A DNA stretch of 11,782 nt from Lactifluus volemus (Eukaryota; Basidiomycota; Agaricomycetes; Russulales; Russulaceae): NCBI GenBank assembly GCA_022376515.1, contig WTXI01000607.1:1-11782 (forward strand), given 5' to 3'. The notes under the pieces are model-generated. The model worked only from the letters and a program-made list of their open reading frames with translations, was not told the origin of the DNA and did no database searches. The position numbers and the translations under genes were made by a program. Positions 1 to 11,782 of the stretch are shown piece after piece (position 1 is the stretch's first letter; each line of letters opens with the position of its first letter).

Positions 1-66
1 GAGAGTACTGTACAGTAGCGGTAAAAACTAGACGGAAGCGTGGCGTTAGGAGGCGGGAAGGGTATA

Positions 67-349
67 CTATCATGGGGGGGTAATGGACCACGGCGGGGGT
101 AATGGATCACTTCAAATTCTCATCCAATTCTTGCTCAATCACCACAAAAATTGACATATGACATCCTGTACCACATGCAAGCATATTCCGTGTGTTTTCT
201 TGGGTAGAATTGTGTTATATCGAAAAACAAAAAAAAAGGTGGTTTGTCACGCGAGTCACGCCTAATCGCTGCGGAGTCTGAACAATGGCTGGGGACAAGC
301 GTGACTGATCCGTTACACCCGCCGTGGTCCACTACCCCCCCCATGATAG
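67..349. mobile_element. MITE-like element, Tc1/mariner-type TA insertion
   Basis: Seen: the left end (67-108) and the right end (about 308-349) are inverted copies of each other over about 43 bases, with roughly four mismatches and one length difference in a G/C run. The outer tips read CTATCATGG and CCATGATAG. Each tip is flanked by TA (65-66 and 350-351), which fits a TA target-site duplication. The 200-odd bases between hold no transposase. Known: Tc1/mariner (IS630-type) elements and their non-autonomous MITE derivatives insert at TA. Inferred: a non-autonomous MITE. The family is unnamed, and copy number cannot be judged from one window. Confidence 0.75.
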
Positions 350-402
350 TACTGTATTAACGGCGTTTATTAAATTTCATTTACTGGCTCGAAGAAATGA
401 GG

Positions 403-488
403 ACGGTCACTACCTAATCAAGGCAAAGCCGCGTTCCGGGTATGATAATACAAATCTACGATCTTTGCCTTGATTAGGTAGTTACCGT
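403..488. repeat. 86-base palindromic element (26-base inverted repeats)
   Basis: Positions 403-428 and 463-488 are inverted copies of 26 bases with one mismatch, separated by a 34-base spacer. A single strand could fold into a long hairpin. No clear target duplication is visible; the right flank runs straight into a short ACAGT/TACAG repetitive tract (about 487-503). It could be a very small MITE, a remnant with the centre deleted, or a foldback element. It lies only about 50 bases from the preceding TIR element. There is no coding capacity. Confidence 0.6.
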
Positions 489-962
489 ACAGTACAGTAC
501 AGTGACACAGCTGCTGTACTGCATGCATCTGGCAGCAAGGAACTCCATGTTGGCCTGTCTTCAGCAAGCCATCAAGATCGGATATCTAGAAATTAAAGGA
601 GGCGATCACTGTAATATCCTTACACAGAAATGATAAATTGTCAGGGCTTTGTGAATAAAAAGAGAATCAACTTCAAATCAGTCCAAGAAAAGTAGCAGTC
701 TGCATACTTATTATGAGTAAAATTGAGGGAAGCTCTTGCCTGAGGCCGGTCAGTGTGCAAGTGCAAACTCACAGTAATGATAAACCAGGAAGCAGTCCAG
801 CGGTCACACTTTTCATTACTAAGTAAACGATATTCTAATGAGCGATTCATATGGAAGCACTTGCAATTTGCTCTTGTGAGTGTCGGCTGCGAATCAGTGG
901 TCGAGATGATTGACTTCCGCCAGGACTTAGGCTGTACGTCATGTCATCCTCGGAGAACGATC
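489..962. other. Intergenic stretch without recognised gene
   Basis: Only short chance ORFs occur here (for example the 98-residue one starting at 753), with no recognisable domain and no splice structure. The first bases form a short GTACAGTACAGT-type simple repeat. No tRNA, rRNA or further inverted repeat was recognised by eye. Confidence 0.5.
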
Positions 963-994
963 GCGGTGGTCATACCTTTGCAGTTAGCGAGGCA
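963..994 (+). repeat. 32-base direct repeat, copy 1 (left flank of element)
   Basis: This is an exact 32-base match to 1306-1337. It starts GCGGTGGTCATACC and ends GTTAGCGAGGCA. It abuts the CAGGG tip of the element that begins at 995. It could be an unusually long target-site duplication or a pre-existing repeat into which the element inserted. Confidence 0.85.
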
Positions 995-1304
995 CAGGGT
1001 TGTCAGCGTCAGCCTGACCCCCCATCAGCGAGGGTCGGCCATCACCTGACCCATCAAGCATCAGTTTTTTCATGCGAATCCGATGAGGGGACAGGAAAAA
1101 ATCACATCACGTGTATATTACATGTACATAGCAGTCCATCTTGGGTCCGCGAGCATCGTGTAACACTCACCTTCCAAAATAAGGAGGAGTATCCCACATT
1201 GCCTGGTGCATGACTAATGCATCAGGCGTCGATGTGATGATTTTGGGCATCAGATGCTCAGTTTCATCGGATGCCGGGTCAGACCCGTCATCATGACAAC
1301 CCTG
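995..1304. mobile_element. Non-autonomous TIR element with CAGGGTTGTCA ends
   Basis: Seen: the left end (995-) reads CAGGGTTGTCA and goes on to a CTGACCC motif. The right end, read on the minus strand from 1304, also begins CAGGGTTGTCA and reaches TCTGACCC after a three-base length difference. The terminal inverted repeats are therefore about 26-29 bases, with an 11-base perfect tip. The element is bracketed by an exact 32-base direct repeat. No transposase is encoded; the short ORFs inside are not protein-like. Inferred: a MITE-like DNA transposon remnant of about 310 bases. The superfamily is not assigned. Confidence 0.6.
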
Positions 1305-1305
1305 G

Positions 1306-1337
1306 GCGGTGGTCATACCTTTGCAGTTAGCGAGGCA
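1306..1337 (+). repeat. 32-base direct repeat, copy 2 (right flank of element)
   Basis: This is an exact copy of 963-994. It lies one base (G1305) beyond the CCCTG tip of the element. The match ends sharply on both sides: bases outside the 32 do not agree between copies. Confidence 0.85.
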
Positions 1338-1757
1338 TACTGTATATGATTGTGCTTGATTCGGACACGCTGGGGCTCTGGCTCGATAATTCCGCCACAG
1401 GAGAGAGAATCCCGGTCTGGAAGCAGCTAATTCTCCGATCGGAATATTAGCATTGGAGGGCACGTCGTGGTGTTGTACAGTAGTATATTCGTCACCTGAC
1501 GCTGGCACAGGCCCTGCCAGCTTACAGTACTAGGCTGCCCTTCATTGCAGCGGGTTGGTCGGTCATGCGCCCCACCAAGCTGTCGTCACTGTAGTAACAT
1601 GACTGCAAGGTAAAGAGGTCTTGCCATCTCTGGCACCGCGCAGGGGAGTCCCCTCCCACAAGTTGAATTCCTCCGGTACTATAGAAGGGCCGTGGTAGAG
1701 ATCTTGTAGTAGTTACGGGCCGGAATAGCGGGAATAACGAAAGCTAGAACGAGTTGG
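1338..1757. promoter_or_regulatory. PEX1 upstream region
   Basis: This gene-free stretch of about 420 bases precedes PEX1 and should contain its promoter and 5' UTR. I see no convincing TATA box or other named element. A short perfect stem (GCTGGCA...TGCCAGC) lies at about 1501-1521. The boundary between transposon-derived sequence and functional promoter cannot be placed by eye. Confidence 0.35.
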
Positions 1758-1769
1758 ATGAGCTCGGAA

Positions 1770-5852
<4,083 letters not shown>

Positions 5853-6032
5853 GGTAGAGTATGCATTGAACGAACATAGATGCAATAAAGGAATCATTAA
5901 ATGCAATGATGAAACCTATGCAAGATGTTGTTAAGTTATGATCATGTTACATCCACATCCTCTCTCCCCTCAAACCCATACCCCCTGCTACCGTTACGCC
6001 CCTTCCCATACCTACTACCAGGAGATGAATGA
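5853..6032. other. Convergent 3' region between PEX1 and the Spa2-like gene
   Basis: The two genes end tail to tail with about 180 bases between stop codons, so their 3' UTRs probably overlap or nearly touch. The only recognisable signal is the AATAAA described separately. Confidence 0.6.
5884..5889 (+). terminator. Likely PEX1 polyadenylation signal AATAAA
   Basis: A canonical AATAAA hexamer lies 32 bases after the PEX1 stop codon. Fungal poly(A) signals are degenerate, so this is supportive but not decisive. Confidence 0.4.
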
Positions 6033-9000
6033 TTACAGCTTCTGCAACCCCTTCATTGCGTTGGCGATCGCGAAACTCGATTTTGCCATCACCTGTCGAC
6101 TCTCCTTGGTGACCTCGGGCAGCGTTTGCATCTCGCTCAACTGGTTGGCGTGTTCGCTCAGCTCGCGCAGGATGTCGCTCCCCTTGCGCGCCTGGCTCGC
6201 CGGCAGATTGTCGTGGCAGACGGCGACGATGCTCGACACGATCGTGATGATCTGCGTCAAGTTCTCGTTTAGTGTCGGCGACGGTGTAGGACTCCGCACG
6301 CCCGACAGCACGCTCTGAATCGCATAGATGATCGACTCGGTCTGTGCCTCTAAGTATGGCTAGATATAACATACACACACACACTTCGTGAGCAAACAAC
6401 GCGACTGGCATAAAACACGAGAGAACATACCCTGAGCTCGGTCCAGGCATCTTCGGACCCCTCGCCGGTTGCCGAATCAGGGCGCGCGACGCCGGTACCA
6501 TTCGTCGCGCTCTGATCGAAAATCGTCGGGCGGCCGAGCTGTCGTCGAACTGGACTCTGATTGCACAGGCTGCTCACGCTCGTCGCGCACTGGTTCCCGT
6601 TCCCGGTCGCTCCGCCACGACGATGATTCACTCAGGCCACGTTGATGCGTGGCAGACGATCGTACCTCTTCCACTGTGCGGAGCGCGGGCACAAAGCCAT
6701 TGGTGGCGTGGGTCCCGGTCCCGGTAGAGGACGACGAAGGGGCAAAGTGGTCCTGCTCGGCCTTTGTCGCGCGCCGAAGAAGGACGACGCGTCCGAGCTC
6801 GGTGATCGCAGCGGAGACGTGGCTCGCCGCCGCATCGAGCAGGCTCACGGGAGACAGGCCTGAGCTCGTCGCGTGCGTCTTGGTAGCTACGACGAGATTT
6901 GACAGCGTCGCTTCCACGCGTTCCTCGAGCGCGCGCACATCCTCGGATCCGAATTTCGTTGCGAGTGGGAACGAACGTCGTCGAGGATGGTCGTCACGGC
7001 ATTGACGATGGATTTCATCGGCGTGAGCACGCGCGTCGGCGCGTTGGAGCGGCCCGCGGAGAGGAGCGAGTCGATGGCGGTCAAGAAAGCCGTGAGATGC
7101 ACGTCTGGAATCGCACCATCTGCAGAAACCGGTAGCTGGTCATCGAATTTGGTTCTGCAAGAAGAGTGCGGAAGTAGCTGCGGTTCGGTTGTGAGAAAAG
7201 TATAACGAAAGTATGGCCATGAGCGCGCACACCTTTCACGGAGCGGAGTTCTGTCTTGGCCTGCTCATATTTCCGCTTATATTCCTTGAGTTGTGCATCA
7301 AGGTCGCGGATGACGACGAGGTCAGAGTCCTTGGACAACATGAGCTCGTCGTTCCGCCGAGAGAGGTCAGACACCTCGGAAATTAAGGCTTCCATATCTG
7401 AGCGCAGTTGTTCAACAACTTCAGAGTCGGCCTATTGATGAAATCAGATAGCACGAAAGGAGTGAGGGCGTCGAACGCACAGCCGAGGCACGCTCCTCTT
7501 CGAGTCGTTCACAACGTTCACGCATGATCTGTAACTCTTCTTCGTCTTGTTGCGCGCGCCGCGCTTCCCGGTCTCGACCACGCTGAGATTCTTGCCGCAT
7601 GTTATCGAGCTCCTTCTGAAGTGCCAACATTGCAGCACTGTGCTCTTCGGTCCGCTACGAAGAGATTGACTTGTAAGATCGAGGAATGAGGTCAGCACGA
7701 TGAACATACCCGGCGAAACTTGTCAAGCTCCTCCTCCAATTGCTTGACACGCCGATCCGACTGTTCGTGCTGACGTGCACGTACGTCACTATCCTCAAGC
7801 TCGCGTTCGAGGCCAGCTATGCGGGTTTGCATCGTGGCGATTCGGAATTCGTAATCTCGGCGAATCCTCTCGTGGTCCTCGTTGAGAGCAGCGCTCGCTC
7901 TACCCCCAGCCAATCTGGTCGAGCGGTCGCTTGCGACGCTTGCGCGCCCAAAGGACATCTTATCATAATATTCGTCACTGCGTGCCCCGCCATCGGTGTC
8001 GGGATCTTGACCCAAACGTCTTGCCAAGGCGCCGAGGCCACCTTCAACCTCATCGGTCTCCCCATCGCCGTCTTCGGGTGCACTTTCGCTGCGACCATAA
8101 GGAACTTCGATGTCTTCTTCGGCTATGGTGCTCTTGTTGGGAATGATGATACCGCTAGTGGCAGTCGCACTTTGGGCATTGGCTGTGCTGGTCGAGTCAG
8201 TGCCGCTCGCAACACTCGGTCGGCGAGCGAGGTCTTGTTGTTGAGAGCGGGGAGGTGCAGTCGTATCCTGCGATGGCTTGCGTCTGGAGGAAGGATACAG
8301 GTCACGATCGGAAATAGGTTCGTTTGGGCCTGTTTCTCCGTAAGGATCATCTCCGCGCCGCCCTATCGCAGGTGGGTTGTAGTCGTCTTGGCTACGACGA
8401 GGGCGCGCGCTACCGTTGGGAGCGTCTCTTTCTTCGGAGGTACGGGGGAAACGGAGGGGTACTGGGGGCTCTCTGTCACGTTCGCGTGGGGCAGCGGGAA
8501 AGTCAGGAGAAGGAAAATCATCATAGGCCGAGGCTGGAGAGGTTATAGAGTTGTCTGGAGGCTGGGAAGAGATGTTAAAGATAGGGTGAAAGAAGAATGA
8601 TAACATACCTCTTCCTTGAACTCTGGATAGCGGCGAATGAGCTCATGATATACGTCACTGGACAGATCTTGGAATCGGTTTGTTGGAGAGTGGCGAGCTT
8701 CTGACGAGCTTGATTTCGTTTTGGATGAAACTCCTCGCGGACGGGGAGAAAGGGGACTAAAGATTGGGTGGTGAATTACGGCATCGAAACGAGGACAACG
8801 ACGAACGCTGATTTGTCTCCGACTTTCGTCTGGTCAGTTCATCGTAGACATCTGTTGACAGTTCCTGGAACTGCTGGCGAGTGAGTCTTGTGAGTTTCTG
8901 TCGGGCAGTTGAACGAGAATTTGCTCGTTCTAGAAAAGGGATGAGAGAAGGATTGGTGGATGTGATGAAAAGAGGACCGAACCTTTGGCAAGATATGAGG

Positions 9001-9181
9001 CGAGATATTTGCTGAGCTCTTCATAATGTATGCGCGCGATGAGACGTGGTTCGAGGGGGGGAGATGAAGTTAAAGATTTGTCCCGAAGAGGTTTATAAGA
9101 TTCTGTACGATAGTTTGAAATCCCAGAGAAAGTGGTATTTGTAGGAGAAGGAGCTCTTGTACTTGTTGTAGATCTCTTCAT
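6033..9181 (-). CDS. SPA2: Spa2/SpaA-like polarisome scaffold protein; frame broken four times
   Basis: Spa2 scaffolds the polarisome at hyphal tips and septa, linking formin/Bud6 and MAP-kinase modules. Predicted exons (minus, high to low): 9181-8983, 8929-8807, 8756-8609, 8561-7710, 7654-7481, 7431-7233, 7177-6431, 6359-6033 (TAA). Seen: two Spa2 homology (SHD/GIT) repeats near the N terminus (LTRLTRQQFQELSTDVYDEL, then FHPKRNQARQKLATL with RFQDLSSDVYHELIRRYPEF); a low-complexity Pro/Ser/charged region; coiled coils (IAGLERELEDSD, VKQLEEELDKF, LQKELDNMRQES, LDAQLKEYKRKYEQ); and a conserved C-terminal domain (SLLSAGRSNAPTRVL, SPVSLLDAAASHVSA, LTQIITIVSSIVAVCHDN, PEVTKESRQVMAKSSFAIAN). Four apparent one-base indels (near 8685, 7151, 6971 and within about 6480-6640) interrupt the frame and cancel in total; nominal length is about 922 residues. 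No splice site explains the first two; a 35-base intron ending in GAG could explain the third. Either sequencing errors or a decaying gene. ATG 9181 gives the family-like start MKRSTTSTR. The family is sure, intactness is not. Confidence 0.85.
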
Positions 9182-9354
9182 GGTGGAGTTGAATATATGC
9201 GCGACTACGGGCACCTTGGGGACAATCAAGAGTTTAGCTGATGACCACGACCCAAACACATGGATCAACGGCATTTGCCGACTTACACCGGGAGATCTAC
9301 CCGTACCCGGTCTGCCCTAAAAACCAAAAATCGCCTGCCCGGTTGCCCTTCTGC
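9182..9354. promoter_or_regulatory. Short divergent promoter between the Spa2-like gene and the lipase
   Basis: The two genes are head to head with 173 bases between the chosen start codons. An upstream in-frame ATG for the lipase (9241) and one for the Spa2-like gene (9274, minus) would overlap each other. Choosing the inner, family-like starts (9355 and 9181) leaves room for a promoter, and that supports them. No specific factor-binding site was recognised. Confidence 0.5.
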
Positions 9355-10901
9355 ATGGCTGACGTCCCCTTTCTTTCACGCCTTCGCTCTCACGAGTATG
9401 TAGCCCTCTTCGTCGGTTTTATATTTATCATACTAGAGGGCACTCTTCAATTCCTCATTTTTTTTCTTCCTAAACCCGTCATTAATTGGTTTTATATCAA
9501 ATCTCGCGCGCTCTTTCTTCACTTCGTGGGCGCCAGTACGTCAAAACCGGAAACAAGGCGAAAGGCCGATCGTATACGCAAAGCGGACGACTTTGAAGAG
9601 CTTTGCGCTTTATTTGGTTATCGCAACGTTGAAGAACACGTTGTTCTTACAAAGGATGGCTATCTACTCGGCATACACCGTATTCCTGGCCCAAAGGACG
9701 AGCCTCGCCCAGCACCCGGTACTTCCTCCGGCAAACCGGTCGTCTACCTGCACCATGGCCTTCTCATGAATTCTGAGATTTGGGTCTGTCTAACAGAGTC
9801 TTACCGGTCGGTCGCCTTTGTCCTCGCAGAGTTGGGTTATGACGTCTGGCTGGGCAACAATCGCGGCAACAAGTACTCCAAAAAGTCGATCCACCACGAT
9901 CCCAACTCGTCCAAGTTTTGGGACTTTTCCATCGATGATTTTGCATGGCATGATATCCCGGATTCGATCGAATATATTCTTCAGATCACCCGCGCAAACA
10001 CCCTCAGCTACGTTGGTTTCAGCCAGGGGACTGCTCAAGCGTTCGCCGCCCTGAGCATTCATCCTCAGCTGAACCAAAAGGTCAACGTCTTTATTGCCCT
10101 TGCACCCGCAATGCGCCCCAAGGGTCTTTCTGCCCCTCTTGTTGATGGTCTCATGAAAGCATCGTGAGTCTTTATTCCTCTTCCCCACCTCGGGCTACCG
10201 TTCACCCTTGTACTCTTGTTGGTAGACCCTCCCTCCTCTTCCTCGTCTTTGGTCGTCGCGCCATCCTTTCCTCGGCTCTCATGTGGCAATCCATTTTGTA
10301 TCCACCCATATTCTGTCGCGTCATCGACGCCGCTCTCATCTTTCTTTTTTCCTGGCACTCCAAGAACATCGCCTTCACGCAGAAGATGGCGGCTTATTCC
10401 CATCTCTATTCCTTTGCTAGCACCAAGGCTGTCGTGCATTGGTTCCAAATCATGCGCTCCGGACGTTTCGTCATGTACGACGACGACATGTCTATTCCCG
10501 CACTCAGGTCGAGCGCACACACCCCTCGTTCAGGGTATCGCCCCGCCAGATTCCCGACCCGCAATATTGCGACTAGCATCGTCCTCCTTTACGGTGATAC
10601 CGATGCGCTCGTCGACATTGAAGCGATGCGAAACGAGTTGCCTAAAGACCGCCTTGAGATTCGCCGTCTGACCGGATACGAGCATCTCGATGTCATCTGG
10701 GGCAAGAACGTCCACCTGGACGTGATCCCGCAAATCACCCGCGCTTTACGCGAACACTGTAAGACACCAGAGGTGATCAAGAGTGATTTGAACGGAGTGG
10801 GGCCCGATGATATTCCGCATCGGGATGCGGCGGCATCTGGCTCCACCGATGGTTGGGACGCTGGTGGGACCTCGGGCTACGCTACATCCTCAGACTCTTG
10901 A
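9355..10901 (+). CDS. Acid-lipase family steryl ester hydrolase / triacylglycerol lipase (TGL1/YEH-like)
   Basis: Predicted to hydrolyse steryl esters (perhaps also triacylglycerol) at lipid droplets or the plasma membrane, as yeast Tgl1/Yeh1/Yeh2 do. Two exons, 9355-10163 and 10226-10901 (TGA), are joined over a 62-base GTGAGT...TAG intron (10164-10225, phase 2), giving 494 residues. Seen: a hydrophobic N-terminal anchor (about residues 15-38), then the acid-lipase N-terminal region (FEELCALFGYRNVEEHVVLTKDGY), the oxyanion-hole loop HHGLL (133-137), the nucleophile elbow GFSQG (S223), the acid D396 in GDTDALVD and H423 in GYEHLDVIWG. The triad is complete. A second hydrophobic stretch lies around residues 271-310. 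The tail is Ser/Gly/Asp-rich. Start 9355 (MADVPFLSRL) is preferred because homologues begin just before the membrane segment; ATG 9241 is in frame but adds 38 unlike residues. It is divergent from the Spa2-like gene. Family assignment is firm; preference for sterol esters over triacylglycerol is inferred. Confidence 0.9.
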
Positions 10902-11782
10902 GGGGACTCTTTATATTCATTCCTAGCGAAACGACACATAATATATATATAGTCCTTCACCCGACTTTGATACCATGTAATATTTGTTTAATGTCCGAAA
11001 TGCCCTCGGCGATTGAGACAAACTTGAATTTTTTGCCCTTTTCGCGACTCAACTGCGTGTACGTTGTTGGTGTTATTGACGCACCCGAAAAAAGGCACTG
11101 TGCTTTTGGTTACGAGCCGTATATTGGGCACTCACTAACAACTCCATGATTAGAACCAACCCGCCGCGCACCGCAACGGCCATGGAGAGGAGCCGATTAC
11201 TTCCCGACTCGGCAGTTGTCATCACTTTGGGGCGGTTACGCCTCTCCGTCGTGCGCGCTTTATTGGTTGGGCTCCTTGCCTACCGAGTTTTTTTTATTAA
11301 TACTTCAAGGTTGTTGTAATGACTCCCACAGTCAAACGATACAGAAACACCCCCCTCCACGCACGAATGGCCGTTTTGCGAAGCACTTCCTTCCTTCCTT
11401 CCTTCCTTCCTGTCTGTCTATCTCGAGTCTGATCGCCGTTCCATTGCAATGTCACGGTTCTGTATCGCATTAGCACCGCGTATTAAAGTATGCATGACCA
11501 CTTTCGCCTGGTTTGTCGAACAAGCTCGCGAGTTGATTGAATGCACTGGGTGACCGGTGAGCGCTCAAAAGTGGTCACGTTTTGGCAGCTCTGATAGCTT
11601 GCTGACTGATTATGGACGAACTTTGAATCTCTCTTCTTTTCGATTGCCAAGCTCGCTTCGCCATTCGCGCGAAAGCCAACGACCCCTTCAATGCTTCGTT
11701 CTTCCAGTATTCGAAGCAAGTGAATTTACCTTGGGGCAAACGCAGATTAACTTCTACTGATGGCGCGAAATCTACTCAAATC
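10902..11782. other. Gene-free right end of window
   Basis: No ORF here resembles a known protein and no exon chain is visible on either strand. It contains the lipase 3' region with an AT-alternating tract (about 10938-10950), a TTCC microsatellite (11387-11410), and a weak 10-base inverted repeat (11495-11504 with 11568-11577). It could include the promoter of a gene starting beyond the window. No tRNA or rRNA was recognised. Confidence 0.5.
11387..11410. repeat. (TTCC)6 microsatellite
   Basis: Six uninterrupted TTCC units, followed by TGTC/TATC-type degenerate repeats to about 11422. This is simple-sequence DNA, likely polymorphic in length. Confidence 0.9.

Noticed and set aside
1167..1508. 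113-residue minus-strand ORF
   Set aside because: It runs across the right end of a transposon-like element, its 32-base flank repeat and downstream non-coding DNA, and has no protein-like pattern.
7740..8600. 286-residue open frame on the plus strand
   Set aside because: It lies wholly antisense to exon 4 of the Spa2-like gene, has no recognisable domain, and is explained by the codon bias of the real exon on the other strand.
9241..9354. N-terminal extension of the lipase from ATG 9241
   Set aside because: The extra 38 residues are not family-like and would shorten the divergent promoter to about 60 bases; ATG 9355 sits just before the conserved membrane segment.
11495..11577. 10-base inverted repeat (TGACCACTTT / AAAGTGGTCA)
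   Set aside because: Too short and too far apart to support a mobile element or structured RNA by itself.
11483..11719. 78-residue minus-strand ORF at the right end
   Set aside because: No domain, no supporting exon chain and no homology that I can recognise.

Overview
The window looks like nuclear DNA of a filamentous fungus, most likely an Agaricomycete basidiomycete. This is inferred from dense introns of about 47-71 bases with fungal splice signals and branch sites, from a Spa2-type polarity protein, and from the sequence style of the Pex1 and steryl-ester-lipase proteins. Species cannot be named from the sequence alone. There is no bacterial, organellar or viral gene organisation.

Layout: (1) 1-1757 is a gene-free, repeat-bearing region. 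It holds a 283-base MITE-like element with about 43-base terminal inverted repeats and TA target duplications (67-349), an 86-base near-perfect palindromic element (403-488), and a 310-base element with CAGGGTTGTCA ends (995-1304) flanked by an exact 32-base direct repeat. (2) 1770-5852 (+) is a complete 18-exon PEX1, the peroxisomal double-AAA ATPase; the assembled reading frame comes to 1051 residues. Its first and last introns both need a GC donor (GCAAGT). (3) 5853-6032 is a short convergent 3' region with an AATAAA. (4) 9181-6033 (-) is an 8-exon Spa2/SpaA-like polarisome scaffold gene. Its homology is clear, but the reading frame is broken four times by apparent one-base indels (-1, +1, -1, +1). 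(5) 9182-9354 is a short divergent promoter region. (6) 9355-10901 (+) is a two-exon acid-lipase/steryl ester hydrolase (TGL1/YEH-like) with an N-terminal membrane anchor and a complete Ser-Asp-His triad. (7) 10902-11782 has no supportable gene, only a TTCC microsatellite and AT-rich 3' sequence.

The three genes are ordinary housekeeping functions (peroxisome import-receptor recycling, polarised tip growth, sterol-ester/lipid-droplet metabolism). They are not an operon, a biosynthetic cluster or a defence system, and I see no evidence of a new multi-gene system. The observations most worth following up are the clustered frame breaks in the Spa2 gene, the two GC-AG introns in PEX1, and the element with the unusually long flanking duplication.
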